Positions 16,581-25,007 of a stretch of 35,698 nt of DNA are shown in pieces. The notes under the pieces were generated by a model that ran no database searches, was not told where the DNA came from, and saw only the letters and a program-made list of their open reading frames with translations. Location of the stretch: assembly GCA_003242955.1 (NCBI GenBank), contig QJPH01000203.1:1-35698 (forward strand), in the 5' to 3' direction. Position numbers and translations under genes: made by a program. Origin of the DNA: Candidatus Methylumidiphilus alinenensis (lineage in GTDB: Bacteria > Pseudomonadota > Gammaproteobacteria > Methylococcales > Methylococcaceae). The first letter of the stretch is position 1, and each line of letters begins with the position of its first letter.

Positions 16581-17695
16581 AGTATGTCGCCAAGCATCAA
16601 GGCATTCACAAGATCACCTTGCAATTCGCCGCTGGCGACAAAATCACTGATAAACCTTGATCGAGTTGGATCCAAGTGGCTATCCCGAAATAGCACCAAC
16701 GTATTCTCATCGGAAAATTTGCGGATTGCTTCAGGATTATGAGAAGTCATAAAGATTTGAGCGCCATCTCTAAAGGCCCGCCGCAACGCAATGATAAAAT
16801 GCCCGACCTCAGGTAACGAGAGATAATTGTCTGGCTCATCCCAGAAGCAAAACAGCGGTCCATAGGATTTGTTAGCGGCCAACACTACCGCGCAGATAAA
16901 GAAACATTTTTCACCATCCGAAATATCCTCAAAATTCACTCTCATTGTCGCTTGATTAGCTTCAAAGTTCACACTCAGGCTTTTTGAGTCTTTGCTCATA
17001 ACTTCATTCTGAATATCCTGAATATCAGGTATGATTTCACGAAGATATTTGTCAATTTGAGTGTAAGCTGCCGGATATTGCCCCAATACCCCTGTAAACC
17101 ATTCTCCAAAATTTAAACCGGCGGAATCAGGTTCCAATGTTTCACCCGTTGAGTCTCCCTTCATCAAGCTCGGAATTGGAGCTAGGAGCAGCATCTGCGC
17201 TAGCCAAGTTTTGAATATATTCAGCGGATCACTACCTGATTCCGCTTGAATCACCGGCAACGCCACCAAATGCCAGTCAACTAAAAATTTTGCTTCCACA
17301 TTGCGCATAGTTTTATAAAGAGTAACTTGAGGACCTTCACGGGTATAATGTGGAATACCCGAAATGAGCAGTTGCTCATCTAAAACTCTAAGCTCTTTGA
17401 ATTTTTCTGGCAGTTCCAAAGCTAGTACATACTTGTACATTTGACCAGCCAGTAGCACCTCTATTTCAAGCCGAATGGGTATTTGAGATCGTTCCCATCC
17501 AAAATCCTTATGCTTAACCAAGTCCCTCACTCGGTTGATGCCGCGCCCAATCTTCTGAAGCACTTCTAAAGCAAAACGGATGCTTGACTTGCCCGAGCCA
17601 TTTTTTCCGATCAACAGTACCGACGACAATTCCTTGACAGGCAGGTCAAAGTTTTCCAAGCATCTAAAGTTATTTATATAGAGTCTTTGCAACAT
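16577..17695 (-). CDS. OLD/AAA_21-type ABC-like ATPase, 372 aa
   Basis: SMC/ABC-type ATPase with all expected motifs: Walker A GKNGSGKSS at 30-38, signature ISDGEK at 258-263, Walker B LFCFWDEPDN with D286/E287, and the switch histidine in TSHNPEA (H319). The N terminus LQRLYINNFRCLENFDLP is the classic start of OLD/RecF-like proteins. Unlike OLD nucleases it has no fused TOPRIM domain; that fold seems to be supplied by the next gene, which overlaps by 4 bp. Such stand-alone ATPases serve as sensors in abortive-infection systems. No membrane segment. The locus lies in the infB-rbfA interruption, flanked upstream by nested repeats, consistent with transfer. The ATPase family call is firm; defence function is inference. 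Confidence 0.85.
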   Translation of the reverse strand: MLQRLYINNFRCLENFDLPVKELSSVLLIGKNGSGKSSIRFALEVLQKIGRGINRVRDLVKHKDFGWERSQIPIRLEIEVLLAGQMYKYVLALELPEKFKELRVLDEQLLISGIPHYTREGPQVTLYKTMRNVEAKFLVDWHLVALPVIQAESGSDPLNIFKTWLAQMLLLAPIPSLMKGDSTGETLEPDSAGLNFGEWFTGVLGQYPAAYTQIDKYLREIIPDIQDIQNEVMSKDSKSLSVNFEANQATMRVNFEDISDGEKCFFICAVVLAANKSYGPLFCFWDEPDNYLSLPEVGHFIIALRRAFRDGAQIFMTSHNPEAIRKFSDENTLVLFRDSHLDPTRSRFISDFVASGELQGDLVNALMLGDIL

Positions 17696-17730
17696 AATAT
17701 GATTCCAATAGCGGGAAACAATTGTATTAT

Positions 17731-17911
17731 GGTTCCCACGCTCTGCGTCACTGCCACTAAATTAAGGAAAAACCGTCGCTCCGGCAGGGAATGCCGGAAC
17801 CCAGAGGCCATGGAGGGCGGGCTAGATTCACCTCCCTGTGTTCTGGATACCTGCAATCCCTGCCGGTATGACGGCTTAACTTAATGGCAGTGATGCTCTG
17901 CGTGGGAATGC
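17731..17911. repeat. REP palindrome (TTCCCACGCTCTGCGTGGGAA type) split by an insertion
   Basis: The left piece, GGTTCCCACGCTCTGCGT (17731-17748), and the right piece, GCTCTGCGTGGGAATGCATCC (17895-17915), rejoin into one palindrome if the material between is removed and one GCTCTGCGT (17740-17748 / 17895-17903) is counted once. The 9-bp direct repeat looks like a target-site duplication. Confidence 0.72.
17749..17894. mobile_element. ~145-bp MITE nested in a REP palindrome
   Basis: The outer inverted ends CACTGCCACTAAATTAAG (17749-17766) and CTTAACTTAATGGCAGTG (17875-17892) match at 16 of 18 positions. Inside are CCGTCGCTCCGGCAGGGAATG and CCCTGCCGGTATGACGG, related to the R2 family arms. Flanked by the 9-bp repeat GCTCTGCGT. 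Non-coding. Confidence 0.72.
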
Positions 17912-18038
17912 ATCCGAGGACGTTCAGTGTTAAAGATTATTAAGGTCGGCAAAGTCCTTGCAATTTTTCGTCTACAGAAAGTTTTTTAGGGCCCCCTATT
18001 AGTTCTCCGTTTGCTACATACTAACATAAGCTTTGCTC

Positions 18039-18149
18039 TTACGTTGCGTCGTTGCGCCTTTGCGTGAGAAAAAACACACCACCCAACACCACGACCTAGC
18101 CACGTTGCCGAAGGAGCAAAAGAAAGTCTCACGCAACGACGCAGCGTAA
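18039..18149. repeat. Imperfect inverted repeat TTACGTTGCGTCGTTGCG...TCTCACGCAACGACGCAGCGTAA
   Basis: Left arm 18039-18069 and right arm 18127-18149 pair with one mismatch plus an 8-base bulge (CGCCTTTG). The loop is about 57 bp. Together with the MITE at 17749, it accounts for most of the gene-free stretch 17696-18215. Confidence 0.75.
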
Positions 18150-18215
18150 TAAATTGCCAATAAAGCAGGACGGGGGTTGTCACACCATCATGACCACAGA
18201 TATCTTGCTGAAAAC

Positions 18216-18407
18216 CTATTTACAAGCTTCGGAGTCCCACTGCTGCTGAATGCGCAAAGTGGCCTCATGTGCCATCCGCACCAATGCGTGAATACAGTAA
18301 CCGGATTCTTGATTAATTTGCCGCTTCACTTCCCAAAGTTCCGCAAGAATTGGGTCAGGAGCGCGAACAAGACTCTCAATAGGTCTAGTTTGATTGTCAC
18401 GATTCAT
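18216..18407 (-). CDS. Small antitoxin-like protein, 63 aa
   Basis: The ATG at 18407 (MNRDNQTRPIES) has a strong ribosome site, GGGAG eight bases upstream, which is why I call it rather than the longer read-through frame. The core DPILAELWEVKRQINQESGY followed by CIHALVRMAHEAT resembles the small proteins that sit directly 3' of PIN-domain (VapC-like) toxins and are annotated as their antitoxins. Here the upstream PIN gene is broken, so this would be an orphan. The stop lies 2.6 kb before the next protein-coding unit of the original operon (rbfA). Assignment is from pattern memory and is tentative. Confidence 0.6.
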   Translation of the reverse strand: MNRDNQTRPIESLVRAPDPILAELWEVKRQINQESGYCIHALVRMAHEATLRIQQQWDSEACK

Positions 18408-18596
18408 TTGATGATCTCCCAAAGTTCTTCGGGGAACGAGTTCTGAAATTGCCATTTCCCAATGAATGGGGGCAATTTCCCACCATTCCCGATTCCAAGC
18501 TTGCCGAGCAGCCGTTAGCAAATCGCGGCTAGGGCGGGCCGTCAAATACGAAACGACGGAGGTTTCTATATAAACAAGCTGCTTCGGTATTATCAT
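18408..18596 (-). pseudogene. Remnant of a PIN-domain (VapC-like) toxin
   Basis: From the ATG at 18596, the sequence VYIETSVVSYLTARPSRDLL is the PIN-domain N-terminal strand with its first catalytic acidic residues (E/T/S pattern), followed by AARQAWNREWWE as in many VapC-like proteins. Intact members are about 150-170 aa; here only about 50 typical residues plus the landmark ISELV remain, then the frame runs into the downstream antitoxin-like gene. The middle and the C-terminal catalytic acidic residues are missing, so a large internal deletion is likely. It starts 43 bp after the infB stop. Confidence 0.65.
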
Positions 18597-18639
18597 TGGC
18601 AGAGATTTAGTGGGCAGATCAGACCTACCCACCCACAAA

Positions 18640-21513
18640 TCACCTCGTCACCAACACCTTCTCGAATACCTCGATATGGTCGCCCGGCTTCACGTCGTTG
18701 TAGTTTTTGACCCCGATACCGCATTCCATGCCCATCTTCACCTCGCCCACGTCATCTTTGAAACGGCGCAAGGATTCGAGTTGGCCTTCATAAACCACTA
18801 CATGGTCGCGCAACACACGGATGGGTAGGTTGCGTTTGACAAAGCCTTCCAAGACCATGCAACCGGCAACAGCGCCGAATTTTGGCGAACGGAATACATC
18901 GCGCACCTCGGCCACGCCAACAATCTGCTCTTTGTATTCCGGTGCCAACATCCCCAAGATGGACTTTTTAACCTCGTCGATCACTTCATAAATGATGCTG
19001 TAATAGTGCAGGTCGATGCCACGCTCCTCGATCAACTTACGGGCGCTGGAATCGGCACGCACATTGAAACCGATGATGATGGCACCGGAAGCCAACGCAA
19101 GGTGGCTGTCCGACTCATTGATGCCACCCACACCGCCGGCAACGATTTTCACTTTCACTTTGTCAGTGGAAAGCTCAGTCAAGGAGGAACGCAACGCTTC
19201 CAAACTGCCTTGCACGTCGGCTTTGACAATGATGTTCAGGTCAATGGAATCGCCCGCCGTCTCCATCCGGGTGAAAACATCTTCCAATTTGGCGGACTGT
19301 TGCGCGGCCAATTTGCTGGAACGGGATTTTTCCTCGCGTTGCAGGGCGATTTCGCGGGCCTTGCGCTCATCAGCGACGACAATGAAATCATCACCCGCTC
19401 CGGGTGCACCGGATAGGCCCAGAATTTCCACTGGCGATGACGGGCCGGCTTCTTTTAGCGGTTTACCGTTTTCGTTAAACATGGCGCGAATACGGCCAAA
19501 CTCCTGTCCGCAAAGAATAAAATCGCCCTTTCTCAGAATCCCTTTTTCCACCAGGATGTCGGCCACAGGACCACGGCCCTTGTCCAGCTTCGATTCCAAT
19601 ACCACTCCGGTGGCGGGTACCTTGACGGGGGCTTTAAGTTCAAGAACTTCAGCCTGCACCAGAATAGCATCGAGCAGACTGTCAATACCCTCGCCAGTCT
19701 TGGCGGAAACGTTGACAAACTGGGTGTCGCCGCCCCAATCCTCCGGCACTACCTTGAGCACAACCAACTCCTGCTTCACTCTGTCGGGATCTGAACCGGG
19801 TTTGTCGATTTTATTGATGGCAACAACCATGGGTACATTGGCGGCCCGTGAGTGGTCAACCGCCTCGCGGGTCTGCGGCATGACACCATCATCGGCGGCA
19901 ACGACAAGCACCACGATATCCGTGACTTTAGCGCCACGCGCCCGCATTGCCGTAAAAGCTGCATGGCCTGGGGTATCCAGAAAAGTGACGGAACCGTTGG
20001 AAGTCTTAACCTGATAAGCACCAATATGCTGGGTTATCCCCCCCGCTTCACTGGCCGCCACCCGTGTCTTACGGATATAGTCCAACAGGGATGTCTTGCC
20101 ATGGTCGACATGACCCATAATTGTCACCACAGGAGCCCTAGGCTGTTGTTCGGCGTTTTCTTCCAACGCCATGGTTGCCATAATCTCGGCTTCCAAACTG
20201 TCTTCTGCCTGGGCAATGGCCTTATGCCCCATTTCCTCAACCACCAAAAAGGCGGTTTCCTGATCTAATGCCTGGTTGATGGTTGCCATGACACCCATTT
20301 TCATCAATGCCTTGATCACTTCGGCAGCTTTCACTGACATGCGCTGAGCCAATTCAGCGGCAGTGATGGTATCAGGCACTTGAACTTCGTGGACAATTGG
20401 TGCAGTCGGCCTCTCAAAGCCGTGCCTCTGTTCAGGCATGACCATCGGGGCGCGTTGCTTGGATTTCTTAGACTTACCCCTTCTAATGTCATCCACGGTC
20501 GCTTCGCGATCATCCTCGCCGCGTTTTCCGCCTATGCCTTTTTTCTTTCCCCGCTTGGTTTCATCCATTCCTTTGACGGCAGCCAATACTGCTGAAGAAG
20601 GTATTGGCCGACTCGCACCACCCCCGCCGGCCCTGGGTGCACCAGGGGCTCTTGGTGTCGCACTAGGTTTGACCACGGGTTTTGCGGGAACCGGTTTAGT
20701 TGATGCGACAGGCTTTTGCTGGGGGACGACTTCGTCAAAGACCACAGGCTTGGATTCAAGAGGAGGCTTGTCCACGGGAAGTTTAACCACAACGGCAAGC
20801 TCTTCAATTGGCTTGGCCTCCGAATACTTACTCTCAGCAGCCTTATTAGGTTCTGCGGTGTCATCCTCTGCGGACTTCAACTCTTCTACAGGCTTAACCT
20901 CTTCATACTTGATTGCCATCGGCTTGATTGTGTCTGGCTCGATTTGATCGGGTTCGATGATCTCTATATTATGCGTTTGTACGGACTCGATTGGCGGACT
21001 TTCCTCCACTTTTGCAGGCGCGATGACAACATCGTCCGGCTTCGACAAAGGTTGATGTTCAGCGTCCAAAAGCTTGCGATCTTCATCCTGTTTGAGTTTT
21101 TGTAAAATCAACTCCCGCTGAACTCTTTGAGCTTCTTCAACTTCCAGCGCCAGCCTAGCTTTATCCGCTTCCAAGCGACGCTCATCGGTTTCAGGAAGTT
21201 CGCTGCGCTTGACATAAGTGCGCTTCTTGCGCACTTCAACGCTTACTGTTTTCACATTCTTACCCATTACCTTGCCCTGCTTTAACTCGCTCACCGTGCG
21301 GCGCTGCAGCGTCACCTTCTTCGGCTCAGTCCCAGCGGGTTGATCCTTGCCATGGCTTTGGCGCAAATAGCTTAGCAACTTCAATTTTTCAGAATCACTC
21401 AGCATGTCATCCGCGCTGTTAACCGCCAATCCCGCATCGCCCAACTGTGTTAGAAGTCGATCCAGGGGAATTCCCACTACATCAGCCAATTGCCTTACTG
21501 TCACATCACTCAT
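18640..21513 (-). CDS. infB: Translation initiation factor IF-2, 957 aa
   Basis: GTPase that delivers fMet-tRNA to the 30S subunit. Start chosen at the ATG at 21513 ([16 protein letters not shown]) because this is the usual IF-2 N terminus; a start 18 bp upstream adds MTAGLK. The order is: N-terminal IF2_N domain, a long low-complexity Lys/Glu/Pro/Ala linker (about residues 70-370), a second IF2_N-like segment ([20 protein letters not shown]), the G domain with [20 protein letters not shown] and NKIDKPG, then domains II-IV. Length is normal for gammaproteobacteria. nusA ends 26 bp upstream. Downstream the operon is broken: rbfA is about 3.7 kb away. No lesion is visible. Confidence 0.97.
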   Translation of the reverse strand: MSDVTVRQLADVVGIPLDRLLTQLGDAGLAVNSADDMLSDSEKLKLLSYLRQSHGKDQPAGTEPKKVTLQRRTVSELKQGKVMGKNVKTVSVEVRKKRTYVKRSELPETDERRLEADKARLALEVEEAQRVQRELILQKLKQDEDRKLLDAEHQPLSKPDDVVIAPAKVEESPPIESVQTHNIEIIEPDQIEPDTIKPMAIKYEEVKPVEELKSAEDDTAEPNKAAESKYSEAKPIEELAVVVKLPVDKPPLESKPVVFDEVVPQQKPVASTKPVPAKPVVKPSATPRAPGAPRAGGGGASRPIPSSAVLAAVKGMDETKRGKKKGIGGKRGEDDREATVDDIRRGKSKKSKQRAPMVMPEQRHGFERPTAPIVHEVQVPDTITAAELAQRMSVKAAEVIKALMKMGVMATINQALDQETAFLVVEEMGHKAIAQAEDSLEAEIMATMALEENAEQQPRAPVVTIMGHVDHGKTSLLDYIRKTRVAASEAGGITQHIGAYQVKTSNGSVTFLDTPGHAAFTAMRARGAKVTDIVVLVVAADDGVMPQTREAVDHSRAANVPMVVAINKIDKPGSDPDRVKQELVVLKVVPEDWGGDTQFVNVSAKTGEGIDSLLDAILVQAEVLELKAPVKVPATGVVLESKLDKGRGPVADILVEKGILRKGDFILCGQEFGRIRAMFNENGKPLKEAGPSSPVEILGLSGAPGAGDDFIVVADERKAREIALQREEKSRSSKLAAQQSAKLEDVFTRMETAGDSIDLNIIVKADVQGSLEALRSSLTELSTDKVKVKIVAGGVGGINESDSHLALASGAIIIGFNVRADSSARKLIEERGIDLHYYSIIYEVIDEVKKSILGMLAPEYKEQIVGVAEVRDVFRSPKFGAVAGCMVLEGFVKRNLPIRVLRDHVVVYEGQLESLRRFKDDVGEVKMGMECGIGVKNYNDVKPGDHIEVFEKVLVTR

Positions 21514-21539
21514 TTTTAGCCCCGCTGTCAATCAAATCC

Positions 21540-23045
21540 CTAACCTTCCGCAAACCAAGACTCTCGAGCCTTCATTATCAGGCTAGCGGCCTTTTTCTCG
21601 TCCATACCCTCGATTTCCATCAATTCATCCACCGATTGTTCTGCCAACTGGTCCATATTACAAACTCCATGCCTAGCAAGCAAATGGGCCAAATCACGGT
21701 CCATGCCAAACATTTCCAGCAAATCCGCCGCTGGTTCCGCTGCCTCTAGCTTTTCTTCGCTGGCAATCGCCTTGATAAGTAGCGCATCGCGTGCACGGTT
21801 GCGCAAATCCTCAACCATCTCCTCGTTGAATCCGTTTATTTCAAGCATTTCCTTAGCCGGCACATAAGCCATCTCCTCAACGCTTGAAAAGCCTTCACGG
21901 ACCAGAATCTCCGCAACTTTCTCGTCTATGTTCAATAGATCGACGAAAGACTGCAACAGTTTCCGCGCCTCCAATATATTCTTTTCCTCGGCCTGACTTG
22001 CACTCATCACATTTAACTCCCACCCCGTCAGCTCCGAAGCCAGACGCACGTTCTGCCCCCCCCGCCCAATTGCCTGGGATAAGTTTTCATCGGCCACAGC
22101 CACGTCCATGCTGTGCCTGTCCTCATCAACGACAATCGATACTATTTCGGCAGGCGACATGGCGTTAATTACATATTGGGCTTCGTTATCATTCCACAGG
22201 ATAATATCAACCCTTTCCCCGGCAAGCTCATTGGATACGGCCTGTACCCGCGAACCCCTCATGCCTACGCAAGCGCCCACCGGGTCTAACCGCGCATCGT
22301 TGCTTTTCACCGCCACTTTGGCACGGACACCTGGATCGCGTGCGGCACCCATGATCTCGATAACGTTCTCACCCACTTCAGGAACTTCCAGACGGAAGAG
22401 GGCCACCAGCAACTCCGGGGCAGTACGGCTAACAAACAATTGTGGCCCCCGCGCCTCTGGACGGACCGCTTTGAGATACCCACGCAATCGATCACCATTG
22501 CGCACCGCTTCTCGTGAAATCATCTCCTCCTTGGGGACGAATGCCTCGACATTGCCTCCCAAATCAAGGTATACGTTGCCCCGCTCCACCCGCTTGACAA
22601 TTCCAGTCACCAATTCCCCCAGACGATCTTGATATGCCTCGACTATCTTGCGCCGTTCCGCCTCGCGGACTTTCTGCACAATCACCTGTTTTGCCGTTTG
22701 GGCCGCAATACGTCCAAACTCAATGGACTCCATTGGACGTTCGACATATTCACCTAGCTTGGCATCGGGGTTGATTTGCCTTGCCTGTTGCAGCGGCATT
22801 TCGATTTCCGACGGTTCCACGACGACTTCTAATTGTTGACCGTTTTCAACTACCAACCAGCGCCGGAAAGTTTCGTAATTACCGTTTTTACGGTCAATGG
22901 ACACGCGCACGTCAACGCGGTTGTCGTGACGTTTGATCGTGGCAGTCCTCAATGCATCCTCTATGGCACCAAAAATGACTTCTTTTTCTATCTCCTTTTC
23001 GTTGGAAACGGCATCCACTACCAGCAATATTTCTTTATTCGCCAT
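21540..23045 (-). CDS. nusA: Transcription termination/antitermination factor NusA, 501 aa
   Basis: RNA polymerase-associated elongation factor. In order: N-terminal RNAP-binding domain (MANKEILLVVDAVSNEKEI), S1 domain (GIVKRVERGNVYLDLGGNVE), two KH domains (GACVGMRGSRVQAVSNEL; GRGGQNVRLASELTGW), then two helix-hairpin-helix acidic repeats at the C terminus (FSSVEEMAYVPAKEMLEI; HGVCNMDQLAEQSVDEL) as in gammaproteobacterial NusA. Length matches E. coli (495 aa). It lies 18 bp after rimP and 26 bp before infB. Regulation is probably by autogenous feedback at the operon leader, where tandem terminator-like hairpins are visible. Confidence 0.98.
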   Translation of the reverse strand: MANKEILLVVDAVSNEKEIEKEVIFGAIEDALRTATIKRHDNRVDVRVSIDRKNGNYETFRRWLVVENGQQLEVVVEPSEIEMPLQQARQINPDAKLGEYVERPMESIEFGRIAAQTAKQVIVQKVREAERRKIVEAYQDRLGELVTGIVKRVERGNVYLDLGGNVEAFVPKEEMISREAVRNGDRLRGYLKAVRPEARGPQLFVSRTAPELLVALFRLEVPEVGENVIEIMGAARDPGVRAKVAVKSNDARLDPVGACVGMRGSRVQAVSNELAGERVDIILWNDNEAQYVINAMSPAEIVSIVVDEDRHSMDVAVADENLSQAIGRGGQNVRLASELTGWELNVMSASQAEEKNILEARKLLQSFVDLLNIDEKVAEILVREGFSSVEEMAYVPAKEMLEINGFNEEMVEDLRNRARDALLIKAIASEEKLEAAEPAADLLEMFGMDRDLAHLLARHGVCNMDQLAEQSVDELMEIEGMDEKKAASLIMKARESWFAEG

Positions 23046-23063
23046 CGCCTAATCCTTATGGTG

Positions 23064-23516
23064 TTAATTGTCGAACTCGGGCACTATGCGTGCCCTGTCA
23101 ATGGATTCGAACGGGATTTCAATATGGATTTCACCGTCTAAAAGCTTTATTTTATCACCCTCGACACCAAGCAAACGCGCTTTGAAACGCCTACGCCCAT
23201 CAATTGGACTTATCAATTGGACACGCGCCAAGGAACCCTTGAAACGCTCAAAATGACCCAGTGTGAACAAAGGACGATCAATACCCGGTGAGGAAATCTC
23301 AAGGTGGTAGTTGCCAGGTATGGGATCTTCAACGTCCAAAAATCCACTCAACTGATGGCTCACCCTGGAACAATCGTCCACACGGACACCCCCTTCACAA
23401 TCAATATAGACCCGCAAGGTGTGCTGAAGGGCATCAAACTCGACCCCCACCAGTTCGTAACCCATTCCGACCACCACCGGCTCGACCAGACGGGTCAGTC
23501 TATCCGGCATTTTCAT
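23064..23516 (-). CDS. rimP: Ribosome maturation factor RimP, 150 aa
   Basis: Factor for 30S subunit maturation. I use the ATG at 23516 (MKMPDRLTRLVEPVVVGMGY), which has the ribosome site GGGTGAAAAG directly before it. A longer frame from 23612 runs through a terminator hairpin and is rejected. The GYELVGVEFDALQHTLRVYID and HLEISSPGIDRPLFT motifs define the family. Length equals E. coli RimP (150 aa). First gene of the operon, 18 bp before nusA. No metY tRNA, which precedes it in E. coli, is present upstream. Confidence 0.97.
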   Translation of the reverse strand: MKMPDRLTRLVEPVVVGMGYELVGVEFDALQHTLRVYIDCEGGVRVDDCSRVSHQLSGFLDVEDPIPGNYHLEISSPGIDRPLFTLGHFERFKGSLARVQLISPIDGRRRFKARLLGVEGDKIKLLDGEIHIEIPFESIDRARIVPEFDN

Positions 23517-23539
23517 CTTTTCACCCAAATTCCAGCCAC

Positions 23540-23560
23540 AAAAAAAGGGCCCGAGGCCCG
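23540..23560 (-). terminator. Terminator-like hairpin in the rimP leader
   Basis: On the minus strand GGGCC-TCG-GGCCC is followed by seven T residues, ending about 24 bases before the rimP start codon. Because it lies immediately before the ribosome site, it may be an attenuator rather than a plain stop. Confidence 0.75.
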
Positions 23561-23585
23561 ATATCGTTGTTATCCAGTAAAAATG

Positions 23586-23604
23586 AAAAAAGCCCAAAAG
23601 GGCC
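23586..23604 (-). terminator. Second terminator-like hairpin upstream of rimP
   Basis: On the minus strand GCCC-TTTT-GGGC is followed by six T residues. It lies about 30 bases upstream of the first hairpin and could end transcripts from the YcgN-type gene, or act in tandem as a leader attenuator. Confidence 0.7.
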
Positions 23605-23614
23605 AACTTCAATC

Positions 23615-23830
23615 ATGGGGCACTATGCCTGCAAGTGCCTTCCGCCTCGCGGTAACCCCACTACTACCGTCAATCCTAACAAATCGCTGGAAGAAATTAA
23701 ACCCCCTAGCCACGAAAAACCCGAAACCGACCCCGTTGTGCCTTACATCGCAGAGAGGTATTTTTTAAACCAGCCACTCGACCACAAAATCAGATGGATC
23801 CAACGATGGCGACTCGGCTATGGCGAATGA
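23615..23830 (+). CDS. Possible small protein, 71 aa (uncertain)
   Basis: A plus-strand frame starting MGHYACKCLPPRGNP with plausible codon composition and a hydrophilic Lys/Glu/Pro-rich body. It has no good ribosome site and overlaps the 3' end of the YcgN-type gene by 66 bp in convergent orientation. I recognise no family. It may be chance or a relic in the rimP leader region. Confidence 0.2.
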   Translation: MGHYACKCLPPRGNPTTTVNPNKSLEEIKPPSHEKPETDPVVPYIAERYFLNQPLDHKIRWIQRWRLGYGE

Positions 23831-24208
23831 ACCAATGCCAATGCCAGCAGCATGCATTGCTTGGGTATCGCCACAAACCAAAGGATGCCATTGCGGGAGT
23901 GCTTTTCCCTCAGCCAACAGCCGATAGGCGCAAGTGGACGGCAACCAATGAAATTGGCTGAAACCCACCCTCAAATCTAGGCAGCCTTCCACCAACTCGC
24001 ATCTTTTTGCATATCGCGTACATCGGCACGACGGAATATCAAGTAGCCGGCATGCAAGACGGGTAAAAAATATTTCCCCGGTGTCCTCGTCTTCAAGCTT
24101 ATGTAGACAGCACCTAGCACATCCATCACATAGCGATTCCCACTCGTCACCAGTCAGTTGTTGAAGATTTTTTTCTTGCCAAAAATAATTATTTTTCTTA
24201 ATTTCCAT
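23765..24208 (-). CDS. YcgN/YkgJ-type cysteine-cluster protein, 147 aa
   Basis: UPF0260 (YcgN) family. Cysteines are clustered as C27, C30, C33, C34 (CDGCARCC), then C53, C61, C63, C70, C76, with later ones in the C-terminal half; the pattern suggests binding of zinc or an iron-sulphur centre. The SRCTRYAKRC-like region and WLPSTCAYRLLAEGKALPQW are family landmarks. Length matches E. coli YcgN (about 150 aa). Function is unknown. The gene is separated from the rimP operon by about 250 bp with terminator-like hairpins. Upstream is a divergent DUF2058 gene. Confidence 0.9.
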   Translation of the reverse strand: MEIKKNNYFWQEKNLQQLTGDEWESLCDGCARCCLHKLEDEDTGEIFFTRLACRLLDIPSCRCTRYAKRCELVEGCLDLRVGFSQFHWLPSTCAYRLLAEGKALPQWHPLVCGDTQAMHAAGIGIGSFAIAESPSLDPSDFVVEWLV

Positions 24209-24271
24209 CCGCTACCACAAGATTATAGACCTACTTAAGGCCATTGACAAAACTTAAAGTAAACCAAAATA

Positions 24272-24301
24272 TTTACACCAAGGAATTTGCTTTGTTATAG
24301 T
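24272..24301 (+). promoter_or_regulatory. Candidate sigma-70 promoter for the DUF2058 gene
   Basis: TTTACA (24272-24277), an 18-bp spacer and TATAGT (24296-24301), about 98 bp before the start codon, in an AT-rich divergent intergenic region (24209-24398). Confidence 0.5.
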
Positions 24302-24398
24302 TTACATCATTGAAGGGTCAGTATGAATTCCCCTGTCCCGCTTTAATCTCGCCCAACCAACACAACACTCAACGCAACAGTAAAGAGACTAGTCAATC

Positions 24399-24953
24399 AT
24401 GGGCAATGCATTACGAGATCAGCTACTGAAAGCAGGGCTGGTAAACGAGAAACAAGTAAAAAAAGCCGAGAAGGAAAAGCACAAGGAAAACCATAGCCAA
24501 CAAGGCCGTGGTAAAGCAGACGCCACCAACGAGGACAAACTGCGCAGCGAACGGGCGAAACAAGAGAAACTGGAGCGTGACCGGCAACTTAATCAACAAC
24601 GCCAAGCTGAAGCGGAAAAGAAAGCTTTACACGCACAAATTCGCCAGTTGGTGGAACTGAATCGCCAACCGAAGGGTGACGGCGACACGCCTTATAACTT
24701 TATCGACCAAGGCAAGGTTAAACGTTTGTATGTCTCCGACCAGGTAAGGTCACGCATCGCCAACGGACAACTTGCCATAGTCCGGCTGGAAAAACAATAC
24801 GAACTGGTCCCTGCCGAAACGGCCGAGAAAATCCAAGCTCGAATTGCGGAAAGCGTAGTCGTATTTAACGAACCAAAACGGCGGGAAACTACCGAACCTA
24901 GCAACGATGACCCTTATGCGGGATTCCAAATACCTGATGATTTAATGTGGTAA
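24399..24953 (+). CDS. DUF2058-family protein (YaiL-like), 184 aa
   Basis: Opens with MGNALRDQLLKAGLVNEKQ, the hallmark N terminus of DUF2058 proteins. It is followed by a strongly charged coiled coil (about residues 20-85, rich in K/E/Q/R) and a conserved C-terminal domain (YNFIDQGKVKRLYVSDQVR, ANGQLAIVRLEKQYELVPA). The family includes E. coli YaiL; its role is unclear, with a proposed nucleoprotein or polysome link that I would treat as unproven. Size is normal. The gene is monocistronic: a stem-loop starts at the stop codon and the next genes are convergent. Confidence 0.92.
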   Translation: MGNALRDQLLKAGLVNEKQVKKAEKEKHKENHSQQGRGKADATNEDKLRSERAKQEKLERDRQLNQQRQAEAEKKALHAQIRQLVELNRQPKGDGDTPYNFIDQGKVKRLYVSDQVRSRIANGQLAIVRLEKQYELVPAETAEKIQARIAESVVVFNEPKRRETTEPSNDDPYAGFQIPDDLMW

Positions 24954-24980
24954 GGGCAAACGATGAAGCCGTTTGCCCTT
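24952..24980. terminator. Stem-loop at the DUF2058 stop codon
   Basis: AAGGGCAAAC and GTTTGCCCTT form a perfect 10-bp stem with a 9-base loop; the stop codon TAA begins the left arm. There is no T-run, so it may be a weak or Rho-assisted stop or an mRNA 3'-end stabiliser, shared with the convergent Doc gene. Confidence 0.6.
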
Positions 24981-25007
24981 AATGAAAGCTATAGCACACA
25001 CAGGAAG

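Noticed and set aside
19016-20014. 332-aa plus-strand frame within infB
   Set aside because: Fully antisense to the IF-2 G domain and downstream; Ser/Thr/Arg-rich shadow composition.
23615-23760. A tRNA (metY-like) gene expected before rimP
   Set aside because: No acceptor/T-loop signature such as GGTTCRANYCC at the right spacing was seen in either orientation.
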